Source: Anaerobutyricum hallii DSM 3353 (lineage in GTDB: Bacteria; Bacillota; Clostridia; Lachnospirales; Lachnospiraceae). From it: 38,559 bases of DNA. Shown here in pieces: positions 30,101-38,318 of the stretch. The stretch spans positions 1-38,559 of the forward strand of contig NZ_ACEP01000074.1 in assembly GCF_000173975.1 (NCBI RefSeq), in the 5' to 3' direction. Position 1 is the first letter of the stretch. Every line of letters begins with the position of its first letter. The notes beneath the pieces were generated by a model. That model made no database searches, was not told where the DNA came from, and saw only the letters and a list, made by a program, of their open reading frames with translations. Position numbers and translations under genes: made by a program.

Positions 30101-30716
30101 ATGGTCTTTGTTACTTGGCAGCCTTCTTTCTTTAAGCCCAATCTTGATCGGATTGCTTTTGTGGAATCAGCTTCCGGCAAAGCTCCCTACCCATTTTTCC
30201 ACTGGAAATACTCCAGATGGCTGGAGCAGCAAGGCAATTACCGTTTTCGGACTTCCGCTTTTTATGTTTGCAATGATGTGGTTTTGCTTTCTTTTCACCC
30301 ATGTTGATCCAAAACGCCAGAACATCAGTCCGAAGCTGATCCGGGCACTTGTGTGGTTCATGGCTGCACTTTCCCCGATTGTTGTGTGCTCTAGCTATGC
30401 TATTGCTCTTGGAATAAATGTGAATATTACTCTGCTCACTTATCTGATCATTGGACTCATGCTTTTGGTAATTGGCAATTATCTGGCAAAAACAAAACAG
30501 AACTATAGTGCTGGCATTCGGATTCCATGGACACTGTCCAGTGAAGAAAACTGGAATCGCACACACCGTGTCAGCTCCAGACTGTTTATCTTTTGTGGCC
30601 TAGCTATGATCGCCAATGGATTTCTGGACTCTAAGATACTGTTATTTTTCATCATGGCAGTGTTGATTGTAATCCCATATGCATATTCTTTTTTCTTATT
30701 TAAAAAAGGAATATGA
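30084..30716 (+). CDS. sdpI: SdpI-family membrane immunity/signal protein
   Basis: The 210-residue protein has six or so membrane helices. The N-terminal part (DUF1648-like: LLLWNQLPAKLPTHFSTGNTPDG) and the C-terminal SdpI domain (KTKQNYSAGIRIPWTLSSEENW, then RTHRVSSRLFIFCGL) match Bacillus SdpI. Bacillus SdpI gives immunity to the SdpC killing peptide and acts as its sensor. No sdpABC toxin genes are in the window, so this pair probably serves defence against a foreign peptide. AAAGGAG precedes ATG 30084, inside the end of sdpR, and coupling is likely. Confidence 0.88.
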   Translation: MMKKYKWSLLLGSLLSLSPILIGLLLWNQLPAKLPTHFSTGNTPDGWSSKAITVFGLPLFMFAMMWFCFLFTHVDPKRQNISPKLIRALVWFMAALSPIVVCSSYAIALGINVNITLLTYLIIGLMLLVIGNYLAKTKQNYSAGIRIPWTLSSEENWNRTHRVSSRLFIFCGLAMIANGFLDSKILLFFIMAVLIVIPYAYSFFLFKKGI

Positions 30717-30725
30717 TGTACACTT

Positions 30726-31100
30726 TTGGAACATGCCTTTGTAGCTGCAATAAGGGCATATTATAGTAATGGTGTAGATTTTATTGAGCCTTTGGATGTT
30801 AGTACCATTTTCGGGAATGGACTTGATAACGCCATAGAAGCAAGTGAAAAACTTCCTGAAGAACAGAGGGCGATACTTGTGAAAGCGGGGAAAATGCAAA
30901 ACTTCTTTTCTGTACTGATTGAAAATAACTGCTTGCAGGATAGCGGAAACACAAAGAGCCGTACCACAAAGAATGATGATTTTCTTCACGGTTTCGGTAT
31001 TTCTAATATGCGAAAAGCCGTTGAGAAATATGATGGTCAGTTGATGACCAAATGCGAAAACGGGAAATTTACATTGAAAATTTTAATACTAATTCCATAA
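30726..31100 (+). pseudogene. C-terminal ATPase part of an AgrC-like (GHKL) sensor kinase
   Basis: About 120 residues match the end of a GHKL histidine kinase of the AgrC/quorum-sensing type: FIEPLDVSTIFGNGLDNAIEA (N-box) and FLHGFGISNMRKAVEKYDGQL (G2-like box). The membrane sensor half and the phosphorylated-His region are missing, and no proper start codon or ribosome site is present. It begins right after sdpI. A clear terminator follows at 31117. It marks a lost quorum-sensing or bacteriocin regulatory locus. Confidence 0.65.
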
Positions 31101-31116
31101 AGAATATGGCTTATGA

Positions 31117-31149
31117 GCCTGTTGTCTATCACGGACAGCAGGCTTTTTT
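31117..31149 (+). terminator. Rho-independent terminator
   Basis: GCCTGTTGTC and GGACAGCAGGC pair with one G-U around a short loop and are followed by TTTTTT. It ends the kinase remnant and may end the sdpRI transcript. Confidence 0.85.
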
Positions 31150-31244
31150 GCGTAGTTATATTAGAATTGAGCGAGCTAAGCGAGCGATGCTTCTTGAACG
31201 ACAGTTCAAGAAGATGGTGGCTATTAGAATTTACGCTTTCAGTA

Positions 31245-31619
31245 TTAGAATTTGCGTCTTGTCTTGTATTCTTTATTTAATAGGATATTGGTTAGCTTGT
31301 CTCGTGTGTAAAGTGGAATAAAACCTTGTTCTTGTATATCGGCGAAATTCATTGTTCTCAATTTATCCAAGAGTGCCTCGTAGCTGAAGGCATTTCCCAG
31401 ATCTCTTTCGAGGTAACGTATATTACCACCGCAAGAAAACAGATAAGGAAATGGGCTTTTATGCGTACGTCATCGTGAAGAAAAACTGGTCTTGTTTCAA
31501 AGTCAGTCTTCATTACACGAAAACATTCCTCGATTTTCCAACGACCTTCGCTGAATTTTAGGATATCTTTTACATCACCGTCTAAGAGGTCTGTAGTTAC
31601 TGCGTACATCCCATCATAT
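31245..31619 (-). pseudogene. C-terminal remnant of an IS4/IS1634-type DDE transposase
   Basis: On the minus strand YAVTTDLLDGDVKDILKFSE, then GRWKIEECFRVMKTDFETRP and AHFLICFLAVV are the conserved region around the last catalytic Glu (Y-x2-R-W-x-I-E-like) of these transposases. After about 31425 the frame shifts and continues YEALLDKLRTMNFADIQEQG and NKEYKTRRKF to a stop at 31245-31247. The N-terminal two thirds are absent. The remnant abuts the PAPS-reductase-like fragment at 31620, so it probably inserted there before decaying. Confidence 0.75.
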
Positions 31620-31943
31620 AAGGCTTACCGTGCCGGGTGGAACCCCTGCAACTGTGCTATGTGTATTTTCTCTACACCGAAGCTGTTTGCCGGGATTCGC
31701 AAATTATATCCAGAAGAATATCAGTTGTTAAAGCATAATGAAGAAATTCTGGAATTTATGCTGGATAATAAGTGTGATTTGGATACCTTTGTGGGAAATG
31801 CGAAATCCTGTGTGTATCATGGAGATGAGAAAGCGATTCGCAGTCTGGTCACTGGAGAATTCTCGGCAAACGATATCTATGCAAAAGGACAGTGGATGTA
31901 TCCGGCAGGGGCATTTCATGGGGTAGAAGGAGAGCCATGTTGA
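31620..31943 (+). pseudogene. C-terminal part of a PAPS-reductase-like protein of a conjugative element
   Basis: The frame opens at the transposase junction with AYRAGWNPCNCAMCIFSTPK and continues LYPEEYQLLKHNEEILEFML, DLDTFVGNAKSC and GAFHGVEGEPC. Proteins with this ending are annotated as phosphoadenosine phosphosulfate reductase-family members in Clostridial integrative elements; the CNCxMC cluster may hold a metal centre. The nucleotide-binding N-terminal part is missing, so this is a fragment. ATG 31659 exists but has no ribosome site. With 27572-28776 it indicates a former ICE. Confidence 0.6.
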
Positions 31944-32100
31944 AGGAATGATAGAATACCAGTTTATTCAAGTGATGAAACAAAAAATTCATAGAAGAGT
32001 ATTCTCCTATATCAAGCACATTTGCTGCATAGATGGAATATCTTTATGAAATCTTCAAAATTGATTGATATTATGAAAAAAAGAAAGGATGATTATAAAT

Positions 32101-32802
32101 ATGAATATGATTTTAAAAACAACAAATCTCTGCAAATCGTTCAACGGGCAGACAGCCGTAAATAACATATCGCTGAACATTGAAAGAAATTCCGTCTATG
32201 GATTGTTAGGACCAAATGGAGCCGGAAAATCTACAACACTCAAAATGATAACAGGTATTTTGAGACCCACATCTGGGAGTATTGAGTTTGACGGCCACGC
32301 ATGGAAACGCAGCGACTTAAACCATATTGGAGCGTTAATTGAAATGCCGCCGCTTTATGAAAATTTGACCGCCTATGAAAATCTGAAAGTAAGGACTGCT
32401 ATTTTAGGGCTGACAGATAAGCGGATTGACGAAGTGCTGCAAATCGTCCGGCTGACGGAAACAGGCAAGAAAAGAGCCGGACAGTTTTCTCTTGGTATGA
32501 AACAGCGTCTTGGAATTGCAGTTGCATTACTAAACAACCCGAAGCTGCTCATACTTGATGAACCAACCAACGGGCTTGACCCGATTGGGATTGAAGAACT
32601 TAGAGAGCTTATCCGTTCCTTTCCTGCAAAGGGTATTACCGTTATTTTATCAAGTCATATTCTCTCCGAGGTACAACAGACCGCTGACCACATCGGCATT
32701 ATTGCGGGCGGCATCTTAGGCTATGAGGGGAAACTTAATGCAAACGAAAATTTGGAACAGCTTTTTATGGACGTTGTAAAAAGCAATCACAGGGAGGGTT
32801 AA
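32101..32802 (+). CDS. lanF: Lantibiotic immunity ABC transporter, ATP-binding subunit (LanF)
   Basis: The 233-residue ATPase has Walker A GPNGAGKST near 38, the signature FSLGMKQRLGIAVALL near 133, Walker B LLILDEPTNGLDP near 155 and an H-loop SSHILSE. The Q-loop reads ALIEMPPLYENLTA, with Glu in place of Gln; that E-loop is a known hallmark of LanF proteins in LanFEG lantibiotic exporters. It powers export of lantibiotic from the membrane. ATG 32101 follows AAAGGA by 11 nt; an upstream ATG at 32089 overlaps that site. It leads a six-gene operon with two permeases, an immunity lipoprotein and a two-component system. Confidence 0.92.
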   Translation: MNMILKTTNLCKSFNGQTAVNNISLNIERNSVYGLLGPNGAGKSTTLKMITGILRPTSGSIEFDGHAWKRSDLNHIGALIEMPPLYENLTAYENLKVRTAILGLTDKRIDEVLQIVRLTETGKKRAGQFSLGMKQRLGIAVALLNNPKLLILDEPTNGLDPIGIEELRELIRSFPAKGITVILSSHILSEVQQTADHIGIIAGGILGYEGKLNANENLEQLFMDVVKSNHREG

Positions 32803-32805
32803 GGC

Positions 32806-33531
32806 ATGGACTATCTAAAATCAGAACATTTGAAATTCAAGAGGACAATATCGAACAAACTGATTTTCATTGTTCCGCTAATTACGGCTATTTTTGCATG
32901 GATTATGGGTGGATATATGGGGTATCAGTACATGACGCTTTACTGGTGGTATGCGTTCCTGCTTCCTGGAGCAATCGCAATTTTGTGTTCTTTGTCACAC
33001 AGAAAAGAAGAAAACGCAGGGAAATACTATTCGGTATTTTCTATGCCTGTAAACCTTTCGAGATTTGAATTTGCTAAGGGCATTATCTTAGTCGAAAAAC
33101 TGCTTGTTTCAGCGATATTTTTAGCATTGCTTATTTCTATCAGTAATATCATTGCTCCGGCAACGGCAGTATATTCTCTTTTACACAGCATTACAGGAAG
33201 TATCGGAATTATCCTTGCGTCTGTCTGGCAAATCCCTTTGTGTCTGTACTTAGCACGCAAAACGGGAATGTTTGTGCCGATTGTGTTAAATACAATACTT
33301 GGGATTGTCCTATCTACTGCTACCGCATTAGGAAATACAGTAGCATGGTGGTTTGTACCGTATTGTTGGGCAGCAAAACTGGCAGAGCCACTTATGGGAA
33401 TTGAAATGAACGGAACTTATGCGGGGAATTGTGGATTTTCTATAGCCATTATGATTTCCATTTCGTTGTCAATACTCTTGTTTCTTATTTTATCCTATGC
33501 CGACGCAAAGGATTTTTCCAAAGGGAGGTAG
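32806..33531 (+). CDS. lanE: Lantibiotic immunity ABC transporter permease (LanE)
   Basis: The 241-residue protein has six membrane helices and the LanE/MutE-type opening YLKSEHLKFKRTISNKLIFI. Conserved family blocks include ALCSLSHRKEENAGKY-type loop near 65 and VNLSRFEFAKGIILVEKLL near 85. It should form one half of the membrane channel together with the following permease and LanF. GGGAGG lies 8 nt before its ATG, 4 nt after the lanF stop. The two permeases are of similar size but share little sequence, as usual for LanE and LanG. Confidence 0.9.
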   Translation: MDYLKSEHLKFKRTISNKLIFIVPLITAIFAWIMGGYMGYQYMTLYWWYAFLLPGAIAILCSLSHRKEENAGKYYSVFSMPVNLSRFEFAKGIILVEKLLVSAIFLALLISISNIIAPATAVYSLLHSITGSIGIILASVWQIPLCLYLARKTGMFVPIVLNTILGIVLSTATALGNTVAWWFVPYCWAAKLAEPLMGIEMNGTYAGNCGFSIAIMISISLSILLFLILSYADAKDFSKGR

Positions 33532-33537
33532 ACAGAA

Positions 33538-34269
33538 ATGGGTTTTATTTATGTGCTTCGTTCTGAACAGGAAAAAACGAAGCATACATCGTTTTGGGCT
33601 ATTCATTTTTGTGTACCCGTTATGGGGGCATTGTTATTTCTTGCTTACTATTCCCTGTATGCCAGCACCGCAGACAGTAAAAAGCTCAAAATGATATTGG
33701 AAATTACTACAACGTTTTTTCCGTTGTTGATAAGCGTTATTGTTGGTCTGAACGTTGCACTGGAAGAAAAGGCTTCACACTTCCAAACGCTGCTTGCTGT
33801 ACCAAACAGACACAAAAATATGCTTGCAAAATTAACTTATCTTTATGGTTCGGGGGTATTTGCATTGTTCTTTCTGTTCCTGTTATTTGTGATTGGCATA
33901 CATCTTTTGGGAATGGCTGATACAGTGCAGCTCGGAATGCTCATTGGAGCCGCCGCCGGGATGGCCTTTTGTAATTTGATAATATACATCTTGCACCTGT
34001 TCCTTAGCTTCAAATTTGGATTAGGGTTATCCCTGTTTTGGGGCGTGTTTGAAAGTCTGCAATGTATCTTATATAGCAATATTGAGCTGAAAGGTGTAGC
34101 CCGGTATATCCCCTTTGCATGGTCTATGAATTGGGTACAGGATATTTTGAGCCGACAAATTTTCAACTATGGAACGGAAAAAATATGGATTGCAGCATTA
34201 ACGACAGGCGGCTTATTGCTGACCTTATTATGGTTTTCTCATTGGGAGGGAAGAAAAAATTATGAATAA
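33538..34269 (+). CDS. lanG: Lantibiotic immunity ABC transporter permease (LanG)
   Basis: The 243-residue protein has six membrane helices and the MutG/LanG pattern: YVLRSEQEKTKHTSFWAIHF at the start, then VALEEKASHFQTLLAVPNRH near 77 and a helix pair ending in FAWSMNWVQDILSRQ. It pairs with LanE. GGGAGG precedes the ATG by 9 nt. Its last codons overlap the lipoprotein gene by 8 nt, a sign of translational coupling and a fixed gene order. Confidence 0.9.
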   Translation: MGFIYVLRSEQEKTKHTSFWAIHFCVPVMGALLFLAYYSLYASTADSKKLKMILEITTTFFPLLISVIVGLNVALEEKASHFQTLLAVPNRHKNMLAKLTYLYGSGVFALFFLFLLFVIGIHLLGMADTVQLGMLIGAAAGMAFCNLIIYILHLFLSFKFGLGLSLFWGVFESLQCILYSNIELKGVARYIPFAWSMNWVQDILSRQIFNYGTEKIWIAALTTGGLLLTLLWFSHWEGRKNYE

Positions 34270-35077
34270 AAGCAAAAAAATAATGCTACTTCTGCTGTTT
34301 ACCTTTATCGTTTGTGTGGCTCTTGCTGGCTGTACTTTACAGGACAGAATCGAAGAATATTCCAGTGACAAGGAACAATGTTATTTGAATACGGAAAATG
34401 TAACACGTTTTTCCTATAAAGGTAACGATTACACCATTTTGGCAGATACCGTATCAAATGGCGGGCTTGGAGAATGGATTGGATATATCCGGCAGCTTGC
34501 CGCCATAGACGAGAACGGAAAAATATTGCTGCAAGAAAATGTTGAACCGGCAACTTTTCAATCCTTAGCGGATTTGGCGGAGAAAGCACCAGAAGCCGCT
34601 TACATTATTCCTTTTCTCAATGTATATGCGGCTTCTAACGCAGACGATTATCTTATTGTAGATGTAAACGGAGGGTATCATAAAGCTGTTATCAGCGAAA
34701 ATGTCAAAGATAGCGATACTGTTTTTGATTTTAAGAAAACAGAAGAATCTATAAATGACAGCTTTGAAGTCAATCCAGAAAATGCGACACAACTTCTTTG
34801 GGGCGGGACGGTTTATCAAGTAACGTCTGATATGGTATCAGATGATGAATTAGGCAGCTACATTGATATTCTCGCTGAAAGTGTTACATTCGATACAGAA
34901 ACGAAAATCCCTTTGTCAAAAGAAGATTTAAGCAAGATTGACTGGTACGGGGAAAATGCCGGACAGGGGCGAGAGTCTTGGTTTTACACAGATGTCTATG
35001 AGATTTACGGAACCGATAAAGCGGAAGCGGTTGCGGTCAATGTAAATGATAACTACTATATTGCAAAGCGACAATGA
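34262..35077 (+). CDS. lanI: Lantibiotic immunity lipoprotein (NisI/SpaI-like) with two repeated domains
   Basis: The 271-residue protein has a lipoprotein signal peptide, KKIMLLLLFTFIVCVALAGC, with the lipobox cysteine near residue 24, so it should be anchored on the outer face of the membrane. The mature part is a tandem duplication: NVTRFSYKGNDYTILADTVS followed by GEWIGYIRQLAAID, and NATQLLWGGTVYQVTSDMVS followed by GSYIDILAESVTFD. NisI is also two-domain and binds nisin; SpaI has one domain. It therefore probably sequesters a lantibiotic at the cell surface while LanFEG exports it. No lantibiotic gene is nearby, so the ligand is unknown. Confidence 0.85.
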   Translation: MNKSKKIMLLLLFTFIVCVALAGCTLQDRIEEYSSDKEQCYLNTENVTRFSYKGNDYTILADTVSNGGLGEWIGYIRQLAAIDENGKILLQENVEPATFQSLADLAEKAPEAAYIIPFLNVYAASNADDYLIVDVNGGYHKAVISENVKDSDTVFDFKKTEESINDSFEVNPENATQLLWGGTVYQVTSDMVSDDELGSYIDILAESVTFDTETKIPLSKEDLSKIDWYGENAGQGRESWFYTDVYEIYGTDKAEAVAVNVNDNYYIAKRQ

Positions 35078-35138
35078 CAGCTTTCCTGCCCTTGGAGCTT
35101 GTGCTATACTAAAAAGGACAACGAAAGGAGGCAACAAT

Positions 35139-35798
35139 ATGGCGGCGATCCTTATGATTGATGATGAACGGGCTATTTTAGAGCTTGTCAAAAACGGGCT
35201 GCGAAAGGATGGGCATTTCGTGACCACTTATACCTCTGCCGCACAGGTACCGCTTGATAAGCTGAACAGATATGACTTGATTATACTGGATATTATGATG
35301 CCAGATGTAGACGGCTTTTCCTATTGTGATAAAATTCGTTCCCTTGTAGACTGTCCTATTCTTTTTCTGACAGCAAAGACAATGGAGCATGACATCACAT
35401 TTGGGCTTGGTCTGGGAGCAGACGACTATCTGACAAAACCATTTCGTATTGCAGAATTGCGGGCGAGAGTAAACGCCCACCTACGGCGTGAACGTAGGGA
35501 ACGACATACCGCACTTACCTTTGACCGCATAAAAATTGATTTATCTGAAAAAGAATTACGGGTAGATAACACGCCTGTTGCCTTAACAAAAAGCGAATAT
35601 CTGATTTGTGAATATCTTGCAAGGAATAAAGGACAGGTATTTTCAAAAGAACAGATTTACGAAGCTGTTTTCAGCTTAGAGGGCGACAGTGATAATTCTA
35701 CGATTTCTACTCATATCAAGAATATCCGGTCAAAATTGAACAAACTGGATATTCAGCCGATAGCGACAGTCTGGGGGATTGGATATAAATGGGAATGA
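35139..35798 (+). CDS. lanR: OmpR-family response regulator (LanR)
   Basis: The 219-residue regulator has a receiver domain (1-115) with the acidic pair DDE at 8-10, phospho-acceptor Asp in LIILDIMMPDVDG, and the conserved Thr and Lys (FLTAKT, LTKPF), followed by a winged-helix trans_reg_C domain (VALTKSEYLICEYLARN; STISTHIKNIRSKL; IATVWGIGYKW). It belongs to the NisR/SpaR type. AAAGGAGG lies 9 nt before ATG 35139; a longer frame would overlap the lipoprotein gene. It overlaps lanK by 10 nt. It probably activates the lanFEGI genes in response to the lantibiotic sensed by LanK. Confidence 0.92.
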   Translation: MAAILMIDDERAILELVKNGLRKDGHFVTTYTSAAQVPLDKLNRYDLIILDIMMPDVDGFSYCDKIRSLVDCPILFLTAKTMEHDITFGLGLGADDYLTKPFRIAELRARVNAHLRRERRERHTALTFDRIKIDLSEKELRVDNTPVALTKSEYLICEYLARNKGQVFSKEQIYEAVFSLEGDSDNSTISTHIKNIRSKLNKLDIQPIATVWGIGYKWE

Positions 35799-37153
35799 AA
35801 AAAACAACATCACTGAAAGCGTCTTTTTGGAAATTCTTATGTATGCTGTTGATTGGACTAATAGGTGCGGTGGCAATACCATTTAGTCTTATTTTAGCTG
35901 GAACTAGTACAGGGCTTATTACCTATGCGGATTATTCAGAACGCTGCACAAAAGATCTTGCTCCTGTTATTGCTGCAACGCCGGATTTGGCAGATGTGCA
36001 GCTTCCTATGGGCTGTGAATATTTGGTGCTGGATAAAAATTATCAAGTGACGGAAACGACCTTAGAGGGCGACGATTTGGACCGGGCTATGGAATACGCA
36101 ATATCCGGGCAGATAAATACAAACCTCAACAAACAGTATTTGCTTGTGACCCGCAAAAATGAATATGTAGTGCTGCAATATTACATAGGTTCACAGTTTA
36201 CAAATGAATGGCTTTATGAGCATTTTCCCTCACCGGAAATTCTGCTTTATATTTTTATAGCAATCAACTGTATTGCAGTATGCGTGATATTGACAGCGAA
36301 GTTTGCAAAAAATATGCGGACGCAGCTCTCTCCGCTTTTTGAAGCGACAAGGCAGGTAGCAGAACAAAATCTTGATTTTGAAGTGGGACATTCAAAAATC
36401 AAAGAATTTGAGGACGTACTTTGTTCTTTTGCAAATATGAAAGATAATCTGAAAATATCTTTAGAGAAGCAATGGAACGCGGAACAGTTACAGAGAGAAC
36501 AGATTGCAGCACTCGCTCACGATTTGAAAACACCTTTGACCGTCATTCAAGGAAATATTGATTTGATAAATGAAACGGAGCTAGACGACGAACAACGTCT
36601 ATATGCGGGTTACATCACTGAAAGCTCCGAACAGATAGGCATTTATATTAAAGTGTTAATTGACATTTCACGGACAATCGCCGGGTATCAGCTTCATTTG
36701 GAGAAATTTGATATAGCTGATTACATGGGCCAGATTAAAGCGCAGGCAAGCTCTTTATGCCTTACCAAAGGAATTTGTCTGCAACTGGAAACGGGGGCTA
36801 ACCTGGGCACACTTAAGGCGGATAAGCTGCTGTTGGAACGGGCAATTATGAACGTGATAAGCAATGCGTTAGACTATTCTCCACCACAGGGGACAATTTA
36901 TGTAACGGTGCAAAAAACGGACTGCTTTTTACATATATCTATAACGGACGAGGGAGGCGGCTTCACACCGGAGGCCCTACATCATGCACAGAAACAGTTT
37001 TTCATGGGCGACAAAAGCCGTACTTCTAATATGCACTTTGGTATGGGACTTTATATCACAAGCAGCATTATCAAGCAACATGACGGGCAGCTTGTTTTAA
37101 GCAATTCTAAAAAGACTGGCGGCGCACAGGTTATTATCAAAATTCCATATTAA
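35789..37153 (+). CDS. lanK: Sensor histidine kinase (LanK)
   Basis: The 454-residue kinase has two membrane helices (about 15-37 and 148-168) flanking an extracytoplasmic sensor of about 110 residues (YADYSERCTKDLAPVIAATP), a HAMP-like linker, HisKA with ALAHDLKTPLTVIQGNID (His near 250) and a HATPase domain with N-box NVISNALDYSP, G1 DEGGGF and G2 FGMGLYI. The arrangement matches NisK/SpaK-type kinases that sense lantibiotics from outside. It overlaps the end of lanR by 10 nt. It closes the operon at a strong bidirectional terminator. Confidence 0.92.
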   Translation: MGMKKTTSLKASFWKFLCMLLIGLIGAVAIPFSLILAGTSTGLITYADYSERCTKDLAPVIAATPDLADVQLPMGCEYLVLDKNYQVTETTLEGDDLDRAMEYAISGQINTNLNKQYLLVTRKNEYVVLQYYIGSQFTNEWLYEHFPSPEILLYIFIAINCIAVCVILTAKFAKNMRTQLSPLFEATRQVAEQNLDFEVGHSKIKEFEDVLCSFANMKDNLKISLEKQWNAEQLQREQIAALAHDLKTPLTVIQGNIDLINETELDDEQRLYAGYITESSEQIGIYIKVLIDISRTIAGYQLHLEKFDIADYMGQIKAQASSLCLTKGICLQLETGANLGTLKADKLLLERAIMNVISNALDYSPPQGTIYVTVQKTDCFLHISITDEGGGFTPEALHHAQKQFFMGDKSRTSNMHFGMGLYITSSIIKQHDGQLVLSNSKKTGGAQVIIKIPY

Positions 37154-37291
37154 AAGTAGTAGGCGGTACTGCGGTATCGCTTCTGCACCTTGCGTGCTAT
37201 AAAACGTAGTCTGCAAAGGAGTTTGAGTAATCCGTTTCAATCTAATAGATAAAAAAGAAACCGACATAAAGCCGGCTTCAAAAGAAAGTAA

Positions 37292-37336
37292 AATCACAAA
37301 ACTCCCCGGAAATATGACCGAGGAGTTTTTGTGATT
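37292..37336. terminator. Bidirectional rho-independent terminator
   Basis: AATCACAAAACTCC (37292-37305) pairs with GGAGTTTTTGTGATT (37322-37336) with one bulged base. A-rich and T-rich flanks on both sides allow termination of lanK on the plus strand and of the convergent nuclease gene, whose stop lies in the right arm. Confidence 0.8.
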
Positions 37337-38318
37337 ATTTTTCTGGTAATAATTTTCCCATTGTGTTGGCGATGTCTTTTAACTTTTCAACAGAATAGCC
37401 TGTATATAAAATAATTTTGTCTAAAGGTTCTTCATTTTCAATCATCATCTGAGCAAGGGAATAGCTTTTTTTATCTTCGCCTAACGCTACAAGACCATTA
37501 CTAAGATTACACATATTTTGCACCTCGCTTTCAAATTCTTCTGTCATTGCAATATGAAAATCATCGTTTAGACGCTGCTTTTTTTCTTCTGGAGATGTAG
37601 AGGGTGAGAAGAGTACATTTAGTAAATCAAGAATCTCCAAATCACTTTCTTTATCAGCATCACCAAGATTTAAAATAACAACTTCCATTAAATCATAACT
37701 TTCAGGGGAAGTGTAGGGAGTGCCATGTATGGTATCTTCAACAGTATGATATTTAAAAATACCATTTTTCCGCTTCTTTGCTGGGTCAGGACATATCCAT
37801 ATACTATATACTTTTTGAATTTTCTCATAATGTTCATCAGTAAACACTGTTCCGTATTGTTCAGAAATCATTCGAGCACAATAATAAAATCCTCGTGTTA
37901 CTAATGGATAACCCGGTGTATCATTTAATTGGATTTCAAGATTTATAATGAGTTGTACAGGCTCATCACTGTCTGGTAGACAGGCTTTGAAACGAATATC
38001 ATAGTATACAGTCTGTTCATTGATAGAGTTTGCTTCGGTGTTAAGTCCGTCAATTCGTTGGTTGCCATTTAATCGAGTGTTTTTATCGAGGTAATCTTGA
38101 TGTACAGAGCGTTGTGATATTTCAATGTCTCCTGTTAAGCAGTTATCGCATATAAATTGAACACTATATTGCGAGAATTCTTTTGTACAGGATTTTAGTA
38201 TCCATGCAATAACGGCATTATAAGTTAATAGTTTTTTTGCACATTCGTCATACTTGGCTCTGTCTGCGGTTAAATCAATAGTATGTGCAATATTTGTTTG
38301 CTTTAGAATTATAATCAC
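37335..38318 (-). CDS. PD-(D/E)XK nuclease family transposase (Rpn/PDDEXK_2 type)
   Basis: The 327-residue protein matches the widespread Clostridial Rpn/PDDEXK_2 family. The nuclease core shows Asp in YDIRFKACLPD and the E-x-Q in LIINLEIQLND, followed by FYYCARMISEQYG and a helical C-terminal half (LVALGEDKKSYSLAQMMIE). Relatives are recombination-promoting nucleases or transposase-like proteins, usually present in many copies per genome. Its start is odd: GGAGGTGAT is followed by no ATG; the GTG at 38318 is inside that ribosome site, and the properly spaced codon is ATT. The natural ATG may have mutated. Apart from this the frame is intact and family-length. Confidence 0.8.
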   Translation of the reverse strand: MIIILKQTNIAHTIDLTADRAKYDECAKKLLTYNAVIAWILKSCTKEFSQYSVQFICDNCLTGDIEISQRSVHQDYLDKNTRLNGNQRIDGLNTEANSINEQTVYYDIRFKACLPDSDEPVQLIINLEIQLNDTPGYPLVTRGFYYCARMISEQYGTVFTDEHYEKIQKVYSIWICPDPAKKRKNGIFKYHTVEDTIHGTPYTSPESYDLMEVVILNLGDADKESDLEILDLLNVLFSPSTSPEEKKQRLNDDFHIAMTEEFESEVQNMCNLSNGLVALGEDKKSYSLAQMMIENEEPLDKIILYTGYSVEKLKDIANTMGKLLPEK

